A stretch of DNA of 64,000 bases from Crotalaria pallida (lineage: Eukaryota; Streptophyta; Magnoliopsida; Fabales; Fabaceae). The notes below the pieces were generated by a model. The model was not told where the DNA came from, did no database searches, and was given only the letters and a program-made list of their open reading frames with translations. Location: the NCBI GenBank assembly GCA_037953625.1, contig CM075656.1:77395001-77459000 (forward strand). Reading direction: 5' to 3'. Positions 35,585 to 47,689 of this stretch are shown in pieces (the stretch's first letter is position 1; each line of letters starts with the position of its first letter). A program made the translations under genes and the position numbers.

Positions 35585-36740
35585 TTGTATAGAGCAATGT
35601 TGAAAGAATTGGTTTCAAAAACCAAAGTCTGGGAAGAGGCAAATGGGATTCAATTCATGTTCAATGGGATAAGTGCATATTATATTATGTTCCTTGTTAT
35701 CATTGTCTGTCTTCACAATTGTGTCCTTATGTTTGTTTATTGTTTTCAGACATGTCTGCTTGAAATCTCACACGAGCATCAACTTCATGGAAAGGTATAC
35801 CCAGGCAACATCCTTAAAATCACCTTGGCAGCTTTTTCCATGAATCTCAAAGTGCCCCTTCCTTCCCCCTATTTAATGGAGGGACCACAACTCTAGAAAT
35901 TTCACCTCAATACTACATGATTCAATTTTTGGCTTGACAACTCTCTTCTCTTTTCACATTAAGACATGTATAATCCTAATTTTGTAACTTTTTTTCTTAG
36001 GTCATGACGACATATAACTAAGAAGTCCTCCTATCTCTTACCTAGCGATGTCTTGACGATGATATTTGCATTCCTGCCAATGAGTATATTTTGCCAATGA
36101 GGTCTTTGATGCGTATAAAGTGTCTCAACAAGTTTTGGTATTCAACCATAATCGGAGACAGGCAAATCATCTCCGGATTGTCGCTCTTTGATCCTCCTCT
36201 GTAATCTTGGATAACTGTCTAGTGTATATTTAGATACGTCCGTTTCGGAGATTCTCAACAATGAACAACCATTTGTTGATGCTCTTCACGAACCTCCTCC
36301 AACAGATCGCATTATGGAATAATGGGATCCTGCCATGGGCTTGTGTGTTTGCTCGACAATGATAAATCAATGGTTCACATTTGGAACCCTTTCACCACAA
36401 CGCTATTTACTTCTCCGATCTTCTTCAATGGAAGCAAAACAAATGCAGAGTATCTTATGTTTGTAGATGAGCAATATGCTGTGGTTGTCTTGAATTTGGT
36501 TATGCCCCTACCAGCAAACACTACAAGATCACCATTTTCCACTAGACACTGTAGTTAGCAAAAATAGGCGAAGCAACAAGGTCAAAATACTGGTCAAGGT
36601 ATATAGTCTTGACCAGGCATCTTGATCAGGCATCTTGGAGAGTATACGAGGACAACAACATTGTCATTCGTGCAGCTCACCGTCAAAGCATCATCAATTA
36701 TTTTTGGCCAGAGAATAGAGTAGATCCAACCAAGAGGTTT
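35585..36740 (+). pseudogene. F-box gene copy, left palindrome arm
   Basis: Reads rightward. Upstream segment coding ELVSKTKVWEEANGIQFMFNGIS (35601-35669), then after about 350 bases an F-box-like stretch (LPSDVLTM.FAFLPM.SL..KC.NKFWYSTI, about 36040-36160) and part of an F-box-associated region (GSCHGLVCLLDND, 36322-36360). Frameshifts and stops break the frame, and the 3' end is lost at the palindrome centre. F-box proteins are substrate adaptors of SCF ubiquitin ligases; this copy is not expected to work. Confidence 0.7.
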
Positions 36741-36774
36741 GCTTCCAACCAAGAGAATAAAGTGGATCTACTCT

Positions 36775-37950
36775 ATTCTCTTGGTTTGCTCTGGCAAAAA
36801 AATAATTGATGATGCTTTGACGGTGAGTTACACGAATGGTAATGTTGTTGCCCTCATATACTCTCCAAAATGCCTGACCAAGACTATATACCTTGACCTC
36901 GCTTCGCCTATTTTTGCTAACAATACTGTCCAGTGGAAAATGGTGATTAATAATCACGAACTTTTAGTGTTTGCTGGTAGGGTCATAACCAAATCCAAGA
37001 CATCTATCCATGGGTCAACCACAGCATATTGCTCATCTACAAACATAGGATACTCTGCATTTGCTTCCATTGAAGAAGATCGGGGAAGTGAATAGCGTTG
37101 TGGTGAAAGGGTTTCAAATGTGAACCGCTAATCTATTGTCGAACAAACACACAAGCCCATGACATGATCCCATTATTATCATATTGCGATATGTTGGAGG
37201 AGGTTCGTGAAGAGCATCAGCAAATGTTCATTGTTGAGAATCTCCGAAACGGACGTATCCAAATAGACGCTAGACAGCGATGCAGGATTAACGAACGTAT
37301 CCAAATAGACGCTAGACAGCGATGCAAGATTACAGAGGAGGAACAATAAGCGACAATACGGAGATGATTTGGAGATGATTTGATCAGTGATGAATTTAGG
37401 GCATGCAAATGTGCAAAATGCTTGTCTCTGGTTATGGTTGAATACCAAAACCTGTTGAAACATTTTATAAGTATCAAAGACCTCATTGGCAGGAATGCGA
37501 AGACATCGGCAGGTAAGATAGGAGGACTTGTTAGTTGTAGTATCGTCATGACCTAAAAAAAGTTACAATTGCCTTAATGTGAAAAGAGAAGAGAGTAGTC
37601 AAGCCAAAAATTGAATCATGCAGTATTGGGGTAAAATTTCTCGAGTTGTGGCGCTCAATTAAATAGGGGAGGAAGGAAGGGGCACTTTGAGATGCATGGA
37701 AAAAAGTGCCAAGGTGATTTTAAGGATGATGCCTGGGTATACCTGCCCTTGAAGTTGATGCTTTTGTGCTATTTCAAGCATAGAAAGCAGAGATGTCCGA
37801 AAACAATAAACAAAACATAAGGACACAATTGACACAATTGTGAAGGCATACAATCATAACAAGGAACATAATACAATATGCACTTATCCCATTAAACATG
37901 AATTGAATCCCATTTTCTCTTCCAGGCTTTGGTTTTTGAAACCAATTCTT
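36775..37950 (-). pseudogene. F-box gene copy, right palindrome arm
   Basis: Minus strand. The open frame 37549-37217 holds an F-box-like start (ILPADVFAFLPMRSLILIKC, then FNRFWYSTI) and a 42-nt tandem duplication (37254-37337) that repeats 14 residues (HRCLASIWIRS type). The inner part (36800-37150) matches the C-terminal region of the fuller copy at 51230-51600. Upstream exon-like sequence at 37650-37950. Truncated at the palindrome centre. Confidence 0.72.
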
Positions 37951-38798
37951 CCACCATTGTTGTTTACATTAAGAGAGAAATTATTTAGTTATTAATTGAT
38001 TAATAAAAGGAATTTGTATAGAAGGGAGCATAATCAAATAGCTTTACGGAGGAAGGAATGACAATGTAAAAGGGAATTGCGGCAGGGTTATAAGAATGGC
38101 AATGGTTGGTGGGATATATACTGCCCAACTTAGTGACTTTAATATGAGAGAGGGAGGTGGTGGTAGAAATCAAATTTATAATAAGATTAAAAATCAAGCT
38201 AGATATACTGGTCTTGGTCTTCTATTATACTAGTGTTGTGCAGTTCATGGGTTTACCAATCGAGTCCAACAACACATTAAAACTAACAACTAATATACTT
38301 CCAAACAAAAAGCAACAATGGAGTGGGTAAATTAATACTAACATCATCAAATTAATAGTATGCCTTTAATGATTCCTTCAATAAGAGTGGACTATTTATT
38401 TGTAACCTGTAAGGCCTTATGCCCAAGTTTGAATCAAACAAATCCAATATGACATCATGGTTAATATAATTGATAATTGTATACGCCTATAATAATCCCC
38501 TATAATGATCAATTTAGTTAGAATGCCTTTTGTTCGTAAGGGCTTAAACCCAAGTTTGAATCAAATAAGTCCAATATAACACTAACAGTAACACTAAATT
38601 CAATAGAGTTGGTTATTTATTTGTAAGGCTTTAACCCAAGTTTCAATCAAACAAGTCCAATATAGCACCATAGTCAACTAGGGCTGGTTATTTATTTGTA
38701 AGGCTGAGACCCAAGTTCCAATCAAACAAGTAAAATATATAACATATAACACTACGAGTGAGTATCTAGAATGTTATCAACCACTCTACTCGCTTTCG

Positions 38799-38989
38799 GG
38801 GCTTCAATGGAACCAAGAAGAGCACTTAAGCCAACACTTTTCAGCACCTATGGAACTAAGAAGAGCACTTATGCCAACACTTTTGGTCGGGGCTTCAATG
38901 GAACTAAGAAGAAGAGCACTTATGCCAACACTTTTGGTCGGGGCTTCAATGGAACTAAGAAGAAGACCTATGCCAACACTTTTGGTTTG
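38799..38989. repeat. 51-bp tandem repeat (minisatellite), about four units
   Basis: Units GGGGCTTCAATGGAACTAAG + AAGAGCACTTATGCCAACAC + TTTTGGTC in direct order, the two central ones nearly identical. A related region at 54690-54750 has a single unit, so the array expanded here. The period is a multiple of three and the repeat is open in one frame, but no gene context supports translation. Confidence 0.85.
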
Positions 38990-39222
38990 ATCTTGATTCT
39001 GGAACACACAAAATGAGGTTGATTGAAAAAATATTAGTGCCAAAAACTACGTCTATTTGATTCTTATGTTTTATTTTTAAAGTATCATGCATGTTATTAA
39101 TCCATATGGTATTAAAAAGCCATGGTCGGTTTAGTGTCACGTGTGGTTAAGGAACCATAAAAATGGTTTTTTTATTTTTTATTTTAAAAAAATAAATTTT
39201 ATTAACATTTGTGCAATAAAAT

Positions 39223-39423
39223 ATGATTAAGAGACCAATAATCCGCCAAATCCTGTCCAATGCTTGGAAGCAGAAAAGAGGCAATAAATCGTACATCAAT
39301 GAGCTAGTCCTTGATAGCATCTCCATGTCACATCTATTTCATGCCTTGACAGTGAGCTTTACCGTAAGAGAACATAATGCTATGGCAGACAAACTAGCAA
39401 AGATAGCCTTAGAAGTGGCTTGA
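39223..39423 (+). pseudogene. RNase H-like domain fragment
   Basis: 66-codon frame resembling the C-terminal end of plant RVT_3 / RNase H domains (TVSFTVREHNAMADKLAKIA), with the D..AK..L pattern of that fold's last helix. The paralogous segment at about 54960-55010 lacks it. It may come from a LINE or from an RNase H-like domain gene; the remainder is absent. Confidence 0.55.
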
Positions 39424-39839
39424 TGCCTTTCCCACTCAGTGCACATTTTCATTCAATAAACAAGGTTTCCATTCAAAGAGACAAAACATCCAGGAGCATA
39501 GAGAGAAAGAAACTAAGAGCACTATTAAATAAAATAAAATAAAAAAAATCAAACCTTCGTAGTGACATTGTTGTGTTGCTCAAACCAGCTAGCAACATCA
39601 AGAGCAAAAAAAGATCTCCAAGCTTATTGACAATGTCTTCAAAGGCCATTGCTCACAAAGCACATAAAGCATAAAGCAGGAAAGGAAGGAAAAGAAGAGG
39701 GAAGAAGTAGCCACTAATGCTCTTCTTTCAATTTTTTTCCTTGTTCCCAAAATACCCCTTAGGGCAACCCTAATGAGTTGGCTATGGCAAGGGGCATATA
39801 GTAATATTCCTTTTGATAATATCAAAATAGGTAGTTATG

Positions 39840-42527
39840 ATAATGATTTAAATATTAAACTACTTCCATGAATATTGACATTTTTGAAATCAAACTTTCT
39901 TTTTTTATTTTTTATGTTTTGTTTTGTTATTGCTTTTTCATTTCGCTTTAGTTTTGGTCCTCGTCGTTAACTATAAATGAAAAAATAATGAAGTCTCCTG
40001 GCGGGATAGAAATCAAATATTACATCGGCTAGTAATATAAGGACCAAAATCTATACCTAATAATAATATAATGACCAAAATTTGCACCTGCTAATAATAG
40101 AATTACCAATATCTTTGGACACTGAAAATAAATATGGAGACCAACATCAAAATTCCATTTGCATTATCCTTAACCATAGTTGATGACATGGATCAAAACC
40201 AAAACGAAACGGAAAAATAGAGACCAAAACAAAAAGTAAAAAATAAGGACTAATTTCAAATAGATCAACATTAACGGGATTTGCAATTTTCCATTACATT
40301 TGAGTTCTCATAAGATAATAATAAATTAGAAATTATAATTATAATCTAAGAATAAAATGGGAGTCGTCGATTTTTTTTTTAATTCATATAGGTGACTAAG
40401 TTAAGGGTTTGCACTTGACTTTTATAAATAAATAAAAAATAAAACTTGACTCTTAGAGATGAGGATTAAGTTCCCTATCTCGAAATGTGACTATTTGAGT
40501 TGAGGACTAAGTTCATTATCTCAAAAGTTTAGTTTTTTTCTAATGTAAAAACAATTTTATTAGCATCTTATCCGACCGAGGTTAAAAAAAATCACAAAAT
40601 TGTAAGGTACTATTGAGTATTAATTAACTTATTTAAACCTTATAATTATAATCTTATCAGAAGTTCTTTGTCATATATAATAAATTTTATGAAAAAGTTA
40701 TCAATGGATTTTTTTTTTATAAATTAAACTAGTCGAATAATTCTACAAAAAAATTAACATTATGAAAGCGTTGGCAAACTCTATTTGACAATAATTTCTC
40801 AATAACCCACAGTAGTTACCAAAGGGTTTTAAGAGAATCCCAAGATTACCACCTTGAAACGTTTGTGTCATAAATTTTAGCCAATTTGGGTGTTCTAAAT
40901 GTGGCATAATGCCATGTTCTATGTTCACTATTTGTTAGTAAGTCAAGATTTAGCAGTTAGACTAAACCATTGATCCATGAGTTCTCTTAGCCATCTGTTA
41001 GACAAAACCATTTGGATCTTGCTTTGGTCTTTAACCATCTCAAATGTTCTTGTACTCTCTTTCTGATATCCATCCACTGCCACAATAAATGGATCGAATT
41101 CTTTTAAAATAATTTGTTTCGGATAGATTTGTGAGCAGTTTCTTGAATTTGGAGCTAACTTATTTTTTCATATATTTTGCTACCTCTTCATTCAAGAGCT
41201 CAAGTCAGCTTCATTTAGCACATGGTTGAGTACTGTCCCAACTCAAGCTCAGATCGACTGTTCCATTAGTCATTAAAAACTAAATAAACTTACAGCTATG
41301 ACATTAACCTCTAATGATGATGACGGACAATAACATGCAAAATATAAAATTCACATAAAATTTTCCAAAAACTCTATTTAGCTATCAATCTTCTAAGTTA
41401 CTCTAAAAAGCAAGCTTATTCGAATTCTTTGTCAAAATCAGAAAGTGTGTTTCGTAATTCAAATATTCTAACACAATCCAATAGAACAGGAAAAACCTTG
41501 ACAAAATAGATTGTAGATAACAAAAGTGTCTCCACTCTAGTTTCAAAAGCATATGCAATTTTCTTATTAGCTATAGTCTACTAAATGAGTTTGTAAGACA
41601 ACAAAGAAAGTTATTTCTAAGTCTAAAGGTTTTTCATGAGCTTCACCAAATGTTATTAAGATCAAGGTACCTTGAAGAAGCAAGAAAGGGTGGACCAGTG
41701 TTTTGAAAGTTAACTTGCATATTTTTGGCACGCATCAAGACTGCAATGTTGCTGTAAAATTCAGTTATGTGCCAAATCTATTCCATATGTGCAGATGGCC
41801 ATTCTCCTACCTTGAAACAACATAAGAAAATTAAGTCACTGAAAGGAAGACGTCACTGAAGAAAATAATCATGCATCACATACCACTATCCTTACCTCAG
41901 TTACCAGTAAATGCAATCCAAGCAAGGGTTGAGAGATTGTCAGCAGCAGCCCTCGAGTGATTTGAAAAAAAAAAAAAAGACCTCCTTCCCAGTAGTTTTG
42001 GTGATCACTTAAGTAGCAACAAATAAGAACCCACAAGTAGAGCTAGTAACTGAATAATCTGATTTAGGAAATAATAGTATCAAAAGAATAATGTTTCTAA
42101 TAACATATAAAAATGACTTTCAATCTTCATAGACAGCTAAAGCAAGAATATCCAGAAAAATTAACTCTGTGTAGTGTTCAAGCTGCTTATCATGTCCACT
42201 CTACTGTGATCATTATCCCATGTTTACACCTAGATTACTAAATATGCAGCAAATCCAAAACTATAAAATCCAATAATGGAGCAGAACAGAGAACCCCTTT
42301 TCCATATTCCACTACTGCTGCATCTGAAGAATCGATGCATTCATTGTATCTTGAAAGTGTTTGCTTCATATGCAAAGAGAAATTGCAAGCAAGCATGAAA
42401 AATAAGTTTACAATACAGAGGCTAGAAAGAAACCTTTCACATCACTCCCCATCTTGGCGATTACCACATCAATCTCATGCCTGAATATATACAAATAGTA
42501 ATAAATTAGTAATCAACATATTTCTGA
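39840..42527. other. Gene-poor sequence, no gene recognised
   Basis: 39870-40290 resembles a decayed long-TIR element (GGTCCTCGTC...GAGACCAAAAC phrases in inverted order). The rest is AT-rich with only short ORFs, and nothing in 40300-42500 could be assigned. Confidence 0.4.
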
Positions 42528-43659
42528 GAGCATCTCCAACCCAGGGTTCTTGACCCTGGGTTTCCGTGAAGAACTGGAGGGCGTTGGAGGTGGCTTATGT
42601 GGCAGCTCTTGCCAAGCACCGTGGCTTGGCCAAGAGACGGTGCTTGAGGCCAGTTGTGGGACAGACACCATACGAAAAAACACCAAAAAGTTTAAAAAAA
42701 AAAAAATTGCCTTTCTTCTTCCTTGAGCCAGCACAGTGAAGAAGAAGAGAAAAAATACATGCAAAATAAATCACATAATAATCATAATCAACAATTTCAT
42801 TCCAAAAAAACATAAAATAGAAAATTGAAATTATAAGAATGAAAGGGGAAAATTAAAAACCCTAATCCCAAATCTTTATGCCAACACAAAATTGGTGCTT
42901 GGGGATCAGCCACATGCAGAGCCTTTGGAGACTCCCTTTGATGTTTTTCTTGAGCAAGATCGCGTGGGGACAATGGAAGAGAAACGATGGAGGCAGGGAA
43001 GAGGGACGATGAAGTGAAGAGACACCTGAAGAGAGACGATCGAGGCAGTGATGAGAGAGAGAGAGAGGAAAAGAGGAAGAGTCTATGTTGTTTGGTTCAG
43101 AGAGGGAGACGAGGAAAAGAGTGTTTAGAGGAAGAGGAAGAGAGTGAGCGTTGAGAGGCAGAGAAATGGTTTAATTTCATTATTTTTTTTTTGTTACCGT
43201 TGAAGAAGAGAGTGAGTAATTTAATTGCCCATGTATGTGTCTATGTGACTCAATTATGATTGTAGAGAGTGAGTAGTATTTTATTTTTTTTTTTGTATTT
43301 TTATAATTTTATATATTTTATTATTTGTATTAATTGAATCATTATATGTAATTTTATTTAAATTAATGTATTTTTTAATTATTTTTTATGTATTTTAGTA
43401 ATTTTAAATTATTGTTGTTGAATTATTGGTATTAATTGAATTACATTTTAATTTTTATTATAATATGTAATATTTAAATAATAGTTTAAAGTAATATGGG
43501 GTAGGGTGTGGGATCCATTCAATAACCATGGTTGAGTTCTTGAGGTTGAAGCAAAATTATGTTAAAGTTGTTTAGGATATGAGAAAGTGTAAGATAATAT
43601 AAAAAATGTTGTGAAAACCACTTAAGAACCAAAGTTGGGATTTGACATTGGAGATGCTC
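42528..43659. mobile_element. TIR element with GAGCATCTCCAA ends, about 1.13 kb
   Basis: Termini GAGCATCTCCAACCC and the complement of TTGGAGATGCTC. Flanking trinucleotides (TGA left, TAA right) would fit a PIF/Harbinger-like 3-bp target with one change. It contains a purine-rich stretch (42960-43160, GAGA-rich) and no transposase. Superfamily assignment is tentative. Confidence 0.65.
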
Positions 43660-45032
43660 TAAGGGTATCTATGTGACATTATTTTTTGAGTTTGAGATAG
43701 AGAGAACGGAATATACTTAGTTATGCCCCACTTATCTCTATAAGTAGTTATACTTGCCCATTATTGAGCTTCAAGAAAAGAATATCAAAGACGATTACTA
43801 AAGTATCTAGTGATATCCACAATATGTGCAAATCCATCCTTGGAACCAGTAAGAGCTAAAGCTGATGTTGAAGTTATTGCTAAGCACATCAATCATCAAA
43901 TCCTTAGTATGATAACCACTACCTGGAAAGCAAAGTTTTCCAGGTTACCAAATTCAAAAAGAAGAGAAAGAAAATAAATAAATATATAAATAAATCTGTC
44001 GATGATAGAAGAAGAATATAACATCACGTTTTTGTGAAGATCATGACAGGATTTTTTTTCTAAAAGTTTTTAACTCATGAGTGTGGGGCCTTGTTGGAGA
44101 AAAGAGATAAAGGACACATATGAACATGCTTTTAATTACATTAGCCTATGATTCATAAACATAAAAGAAACTGAAATTATTACCAAAAAAAAAAGAAACT
44201 GAAATTAACATACCCCGCACAACATGAATATTTTCTCCTGTTTATCTTCAGAGCCAGTACATACTAATTTCCCTAAGGTAAGAGCAAATTTAAAAATTTA
44301 AATAACAGAAATAACAAGAGTCAGCTAAAGAATACGCCAAGATGCAGCAGAGAAATCATCACTACCATTAGGAGTAAAGTCACCACAGGTCGTAGCAAGA
44401 CCATGACCAGCAAAACACTTGATACACTAATTACACTGGAATCAGCGTAACTTGGAGGTCCGGTTCTAACCTATTCTGGACCCTAGGGCGAAAAAGGATT
44501 TCGGGCCCCTAATTCATTAAAAAAATGAAAAAAAAATTAATTAAAAATGTAATATATATATATGTATACACGTGTATATATACACATATAATCAACTAAA
44601 TGTATATATACACGTGTATATATACACATATATATGTACACACACATACATATATATATATATATACATGTGTATATATATATACACACATACATACATA
44701 TAATCAACTAAAATAATGACATCAATCAATAATAAAACTAGTTATTAAAAATAAGATTTGAAATAAAATAAAAAGTTATCAAGTAAAGAGGTAATAAATT
44801 TTTTTTTGTAATGTTGGGTTGTGAAAATAAAGTTCATTACTTCATTTATTTATAAATTAAGTGAACAAATGGAAAAGACAAATTGAAGTTTTATACTAAA
44901 CATCATTGATGGTTAAGAGATTAAAAAATACTTGCCACTATTTTTTTTTCAAAAAATAAATATACTATTAAAAAAATAATGGGCCCCTGAATTTTTTGGA
45001 CCTAGGGCGACCGCCCTCATCGCCCTCCCTTA

Positions 45033-46361
45033 GGCTATGTTTGGATATTCAATAATAAATGGAGCGGAATGGAATCAAATAGAATGGAATGAGGTGAAGT
45101 GGAATGGAATAGTATAAAATTATCATTTCATTGTTTGGTTATTTTATGATGGAATGAAACAAAATTCTCATTCCATTATTTGGATAAAAAATGAAATGGT
45201 AACACTTACAATATTGTTATTCCCATGTTACCATCAATTTTATTTTACATCTTGTAATTATACTATTGCAAACTAGTGCAGTCTACTGTGTACGGTGTAC
45301 CATAGCGAATAACTTGCTATAGCAGAGTCAGGCAACTAGATTCATTCATATCTGACATAAGGAATGACGTAGGTATAAAATGAGAAGCGGAAATCATCTA
45401 GGCCGCCTAATTGTAAAATAAACTTGCCTATGGCGTTGGTCTTGATAATCAAGAAAAAATATAAAAGTTCTTCCTCGCTGATAAAATAAGGAGTAATATG
45501 TCAGATTAGTCCCTGACTTTATAAGCGTAGGTTAAGTTAGTCACTGACTTTATCGAAATAGCAATTTAGTCCCTGAGATAGGAGAACGTCGATCAAGTTA
45601 GTCCCTGCCGTCATTATCGCAGGGATATATTTGCTTTAAAATGGGATAAAGATAGGGACGTATGTGAATTAAAATGAAATCTCAGGGACTAAATTGCTAT
45701 TTTGATAAAGTCAGGGACTAACTTGACCGATGCTTACAAAGTCAGAGACTAATATGACATATTACTCTAAAATAATAAAAAAAAAAACCTAAACCCCAAT
45801 TCATTTCAATCAGCCCAAAACCCCAATTCATTTTCAATCAATAAATAACAGGGCAATCATAACCAGTAATGAAGATAACAGGAGTAGAAGGTACCTTGGG
45901 AGAACAATGATGATAAGCAATGATAGTGGCAGAACAAGGCAACTCTGAACAGAAAAAATGAGAAGAAAAAAGGGAAGAAGTTGAGGCGCTAGCAAAGAGA
46001 AGAAAAAATGAGAAGATGAGGCGCTAGTGTTGGACAATGAGCAGTAAAGAGAAGAAGTTGGCGCTAGAAATAAGAATTTGGCGCGAGAAATGAGAAGCTG
46101 AGAATTGGGAATATATAACGTTTTTCTTTAAGGTTAAAATGGGTATTAAATAATTATAAAAGAAAATAAAAATAGATTCCATCAGAAACCCCCCAATTTT
46201 GGGGGAATGAAAAAATGAGGTTTTGATGGTAATGGATGGAACCTATACCATTATCATCCATTCCACTCCATCATCTTTAATATAATCCAAACAATGGAAT
46301 GAGTTTAGTTTTCATTCCACTCCATCCCACTCCATTAAATACCATCAATCCAAACAAACCC
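45033..46361. mobile_element. PIF/Harbinger-like element, 1.33 kb, nested
   Basis: TIRs GGCTATGTTTGGATA / complement of AATCCAAACAAACCC with long GGAATGGAAT-rich subterminal repeats, flanked by the 3-bp duplication TTA (45030-45032, 46362-46364). Both are the hallmarks of Harbinger/Tourist elements. No transposase was recognised. A MULE-like MITE (45491-45767) lies inside. Confidence 0.78.
45491..45767. mobile_element. 277-bp MULE-like MITE, third level of nesting
   Basis: Almost entirely inverted repeat: arms of about 95 bp starting GAGTAATATGTCA with TTAGTCCCTGACTTT phrases. Near-exact 9-bp target duplication TAAAATAAG / TAAAATAAT (45482-45490, 45768-45776), as for Mutator-like elements. 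Confidence 0.82.
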
Positions 46362-47009
46362 TTAGGGCCGGCACTGTTACTATCTACCCAAGAGTTTGTG
46401 TTCTGTTGAATGCCACCTGATCCCCCGAGAAGATTTTGAATTCATGGGAACATATTTTAGTAACCGGTTAAAACCAGAAAAAAAAAATAAAAAAAATTAG
46501 CAATCTTTTTCTTCTCACATCAATGTTGCTTCCTTGAGCAAAGAGTTCGCCTCTCAGCTTTACGGTTGCAACATCCCAGACTTGAATAATTCCCCCATCC
46601 GAGCGTCCTGATGCAAGGAACTGTCCATCATAGCCAAAAGCTAAGGTGCTTGTTGCAAAATCAACATGGCCTGTAGCAGTACGGATTAGTCACTTGGAAA
46701 TTCAATAAATTGCATTGCAAGGAACAAGAATAACCAATTGTAATCTTAATCTGATCCACCTTTATTAAGCATTTTAAACCAGCCTCGTTCTTCATTTTTG
46801 TCACGAATCTTCCAGAGGAATGAAAACAAACAATCACCACCTGTAGCCACCAATGCCGCATATGTTGGACTGCAGGCAACTGCGTACAGCGCCCCTAATA
46901 TACTCACACAAGAAATATTATTATGGCTTAAATATGTTTTTAATCCAAGCAAATATGGGCAATTTTGATTATACTCCCTAAATATTTGTTTAGCTTTAGT
47001 TCCTACTTT

Positions 47010-47113
47010 TTTTTTTATGGTTTACATGGGAGGTCTAGGACTAGAACCCATGACCTGGGGGAGGGAAAATCCTAAGTGTTTCTGCAGCCACCAACTGGCT
47101 GTCTTACGCGGAC
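47010..47113 (-). mobile_element. SINE in WD40-C intron 2
   Basis: Minus-strand body with B-box-like GGGTTCTAGTCC and a T-run on the plus strand (A-tail). Flanked by an 18-bp duplication AGCTTTAG(T/G)TCCTACTTT (46992-47009, 47114-47131). Copies A and B lack it. Confidence 0.8.
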
Positions 47114-47321
47114 AGCTTTAGGTCCTACTTTAGCTAATCGTTCTGGTTGCAATCCTGGTATGTTGGACATGTCGATAACATGTCAGCACCAAAATTTGTC
47201 AAGTCATCAATTAGTATAACACGTACACGTGTCCTTCGGGGTGTTAGCCACATCATCCCAAAATTTTGGAACACCTAACAGCCAAAACCAAAAAATAAAA
47301 TTATAGGGGACTAAAACCACT

Positions 47322-47592
47322 ACCAACGGTTGGCTCAAGTGGTGCAATCCTGTCAACTTGAAAACAAAAAAATAAAATTACAGGGGACTAAAACCACTAC
47401 CAACGGGTTGGCTCAAATGGTACGATCCTGCCAACTTGGAACTTAGAAGAAGTCTCGGCCCCATTCCTGGTTAACACACCCTGCTGGAAGAGACATAAGA
47501 ACGTCACCTCGTGCAAGATTAGTCTCAAGTAAAGGTGCACTTGGGACACTTGTGGTACTGGTCAAAGAATACAGACCAAAAAAAATAAAAAA
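47322..47592 (+). mobile_element. Two overlapping tRNA-type SINE insertions
   Basis: A short SINE head (ACCAACGGTTGGCTCAAGTG, 47322-47360) is followed by a repeat of about 30 bases of host flank and then a full head (ACCAACGGGTTGGCTCAAAT at 47399) with a body running to an A-rich tail near 47592. A TAAAACCACT-type duplication flanks the unit. Copies A and B have the uninterrupted sequence. It may be two insertions or one insertion with a partial duplication. The head resembles that of the SINE at 6236. Confidence 0.7.
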
Positions 47593-47632
47593 TAAAACCA
47601 CTGTTCAGTAAATTTGTAAGGACCAAAAAGTA

Positions 47633-47633
47633 A

Positions 47634-47688
<55 letters not shown>

Positions 47689-47689
47689 T
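47633..47689. repeat. (AAT)n-(ATT)n compound microsatellite
   Basis: AAT units switch to ATT units, giving a self-complementary tract; corresponds to simple ATT tracts in the other two WD40 copies. Confidence 0.88.

Larger units (their letters stand above)
35506..38085. repeat. Large imperfect palindrome made of two F-box gene copies
   Basis: The left arm (about 35506-36740) and right arm (about 36765-38085) are inverted copies of each other, centred near 36745 with a spacer of only tens of bases. Matches run the whole length: the end blocks (CAATTCC..TTTTACATTG), the VSKTKVWEEANG-encoding block (35607-35650 against 37895-37950 reversed), the F-box blocks (36030-36170 against 37430-37540) and the inner block (36660-36700 against 36800-36840). 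Transcription through it would give a hairpin of over 1 kb. The left end coincides with the truncation point of WD40 copy B. Confidence 0.88.
44453..46376. mobile_element. hAT-like element interrupting WD40-C exon 5, itself interrupted
   Basis: The right end, read inward, is CAGTGCCGGCCCTAAGGGAG; the left end is GGAGGTCCGG-like. Both sides carry the characteristic GACC(C)TAGGGCGA and GGGCCCCT(G)AATT phrases. No clean 8-bp target duplication was found, so hAT is a probable assignment. The element contains an AT/AC microsatellite (44553-44700) and a nested Harbinger-like insertion. Confidence 0.6.

Noticed and set aside
44550..44700. Regular repeats resembling a CRISPR-like array
   Set aside because: This is an AT/AC dinucleotide microsatellite without unique spacers; CRISPR arrays are not expected in plant nuclear DNA.
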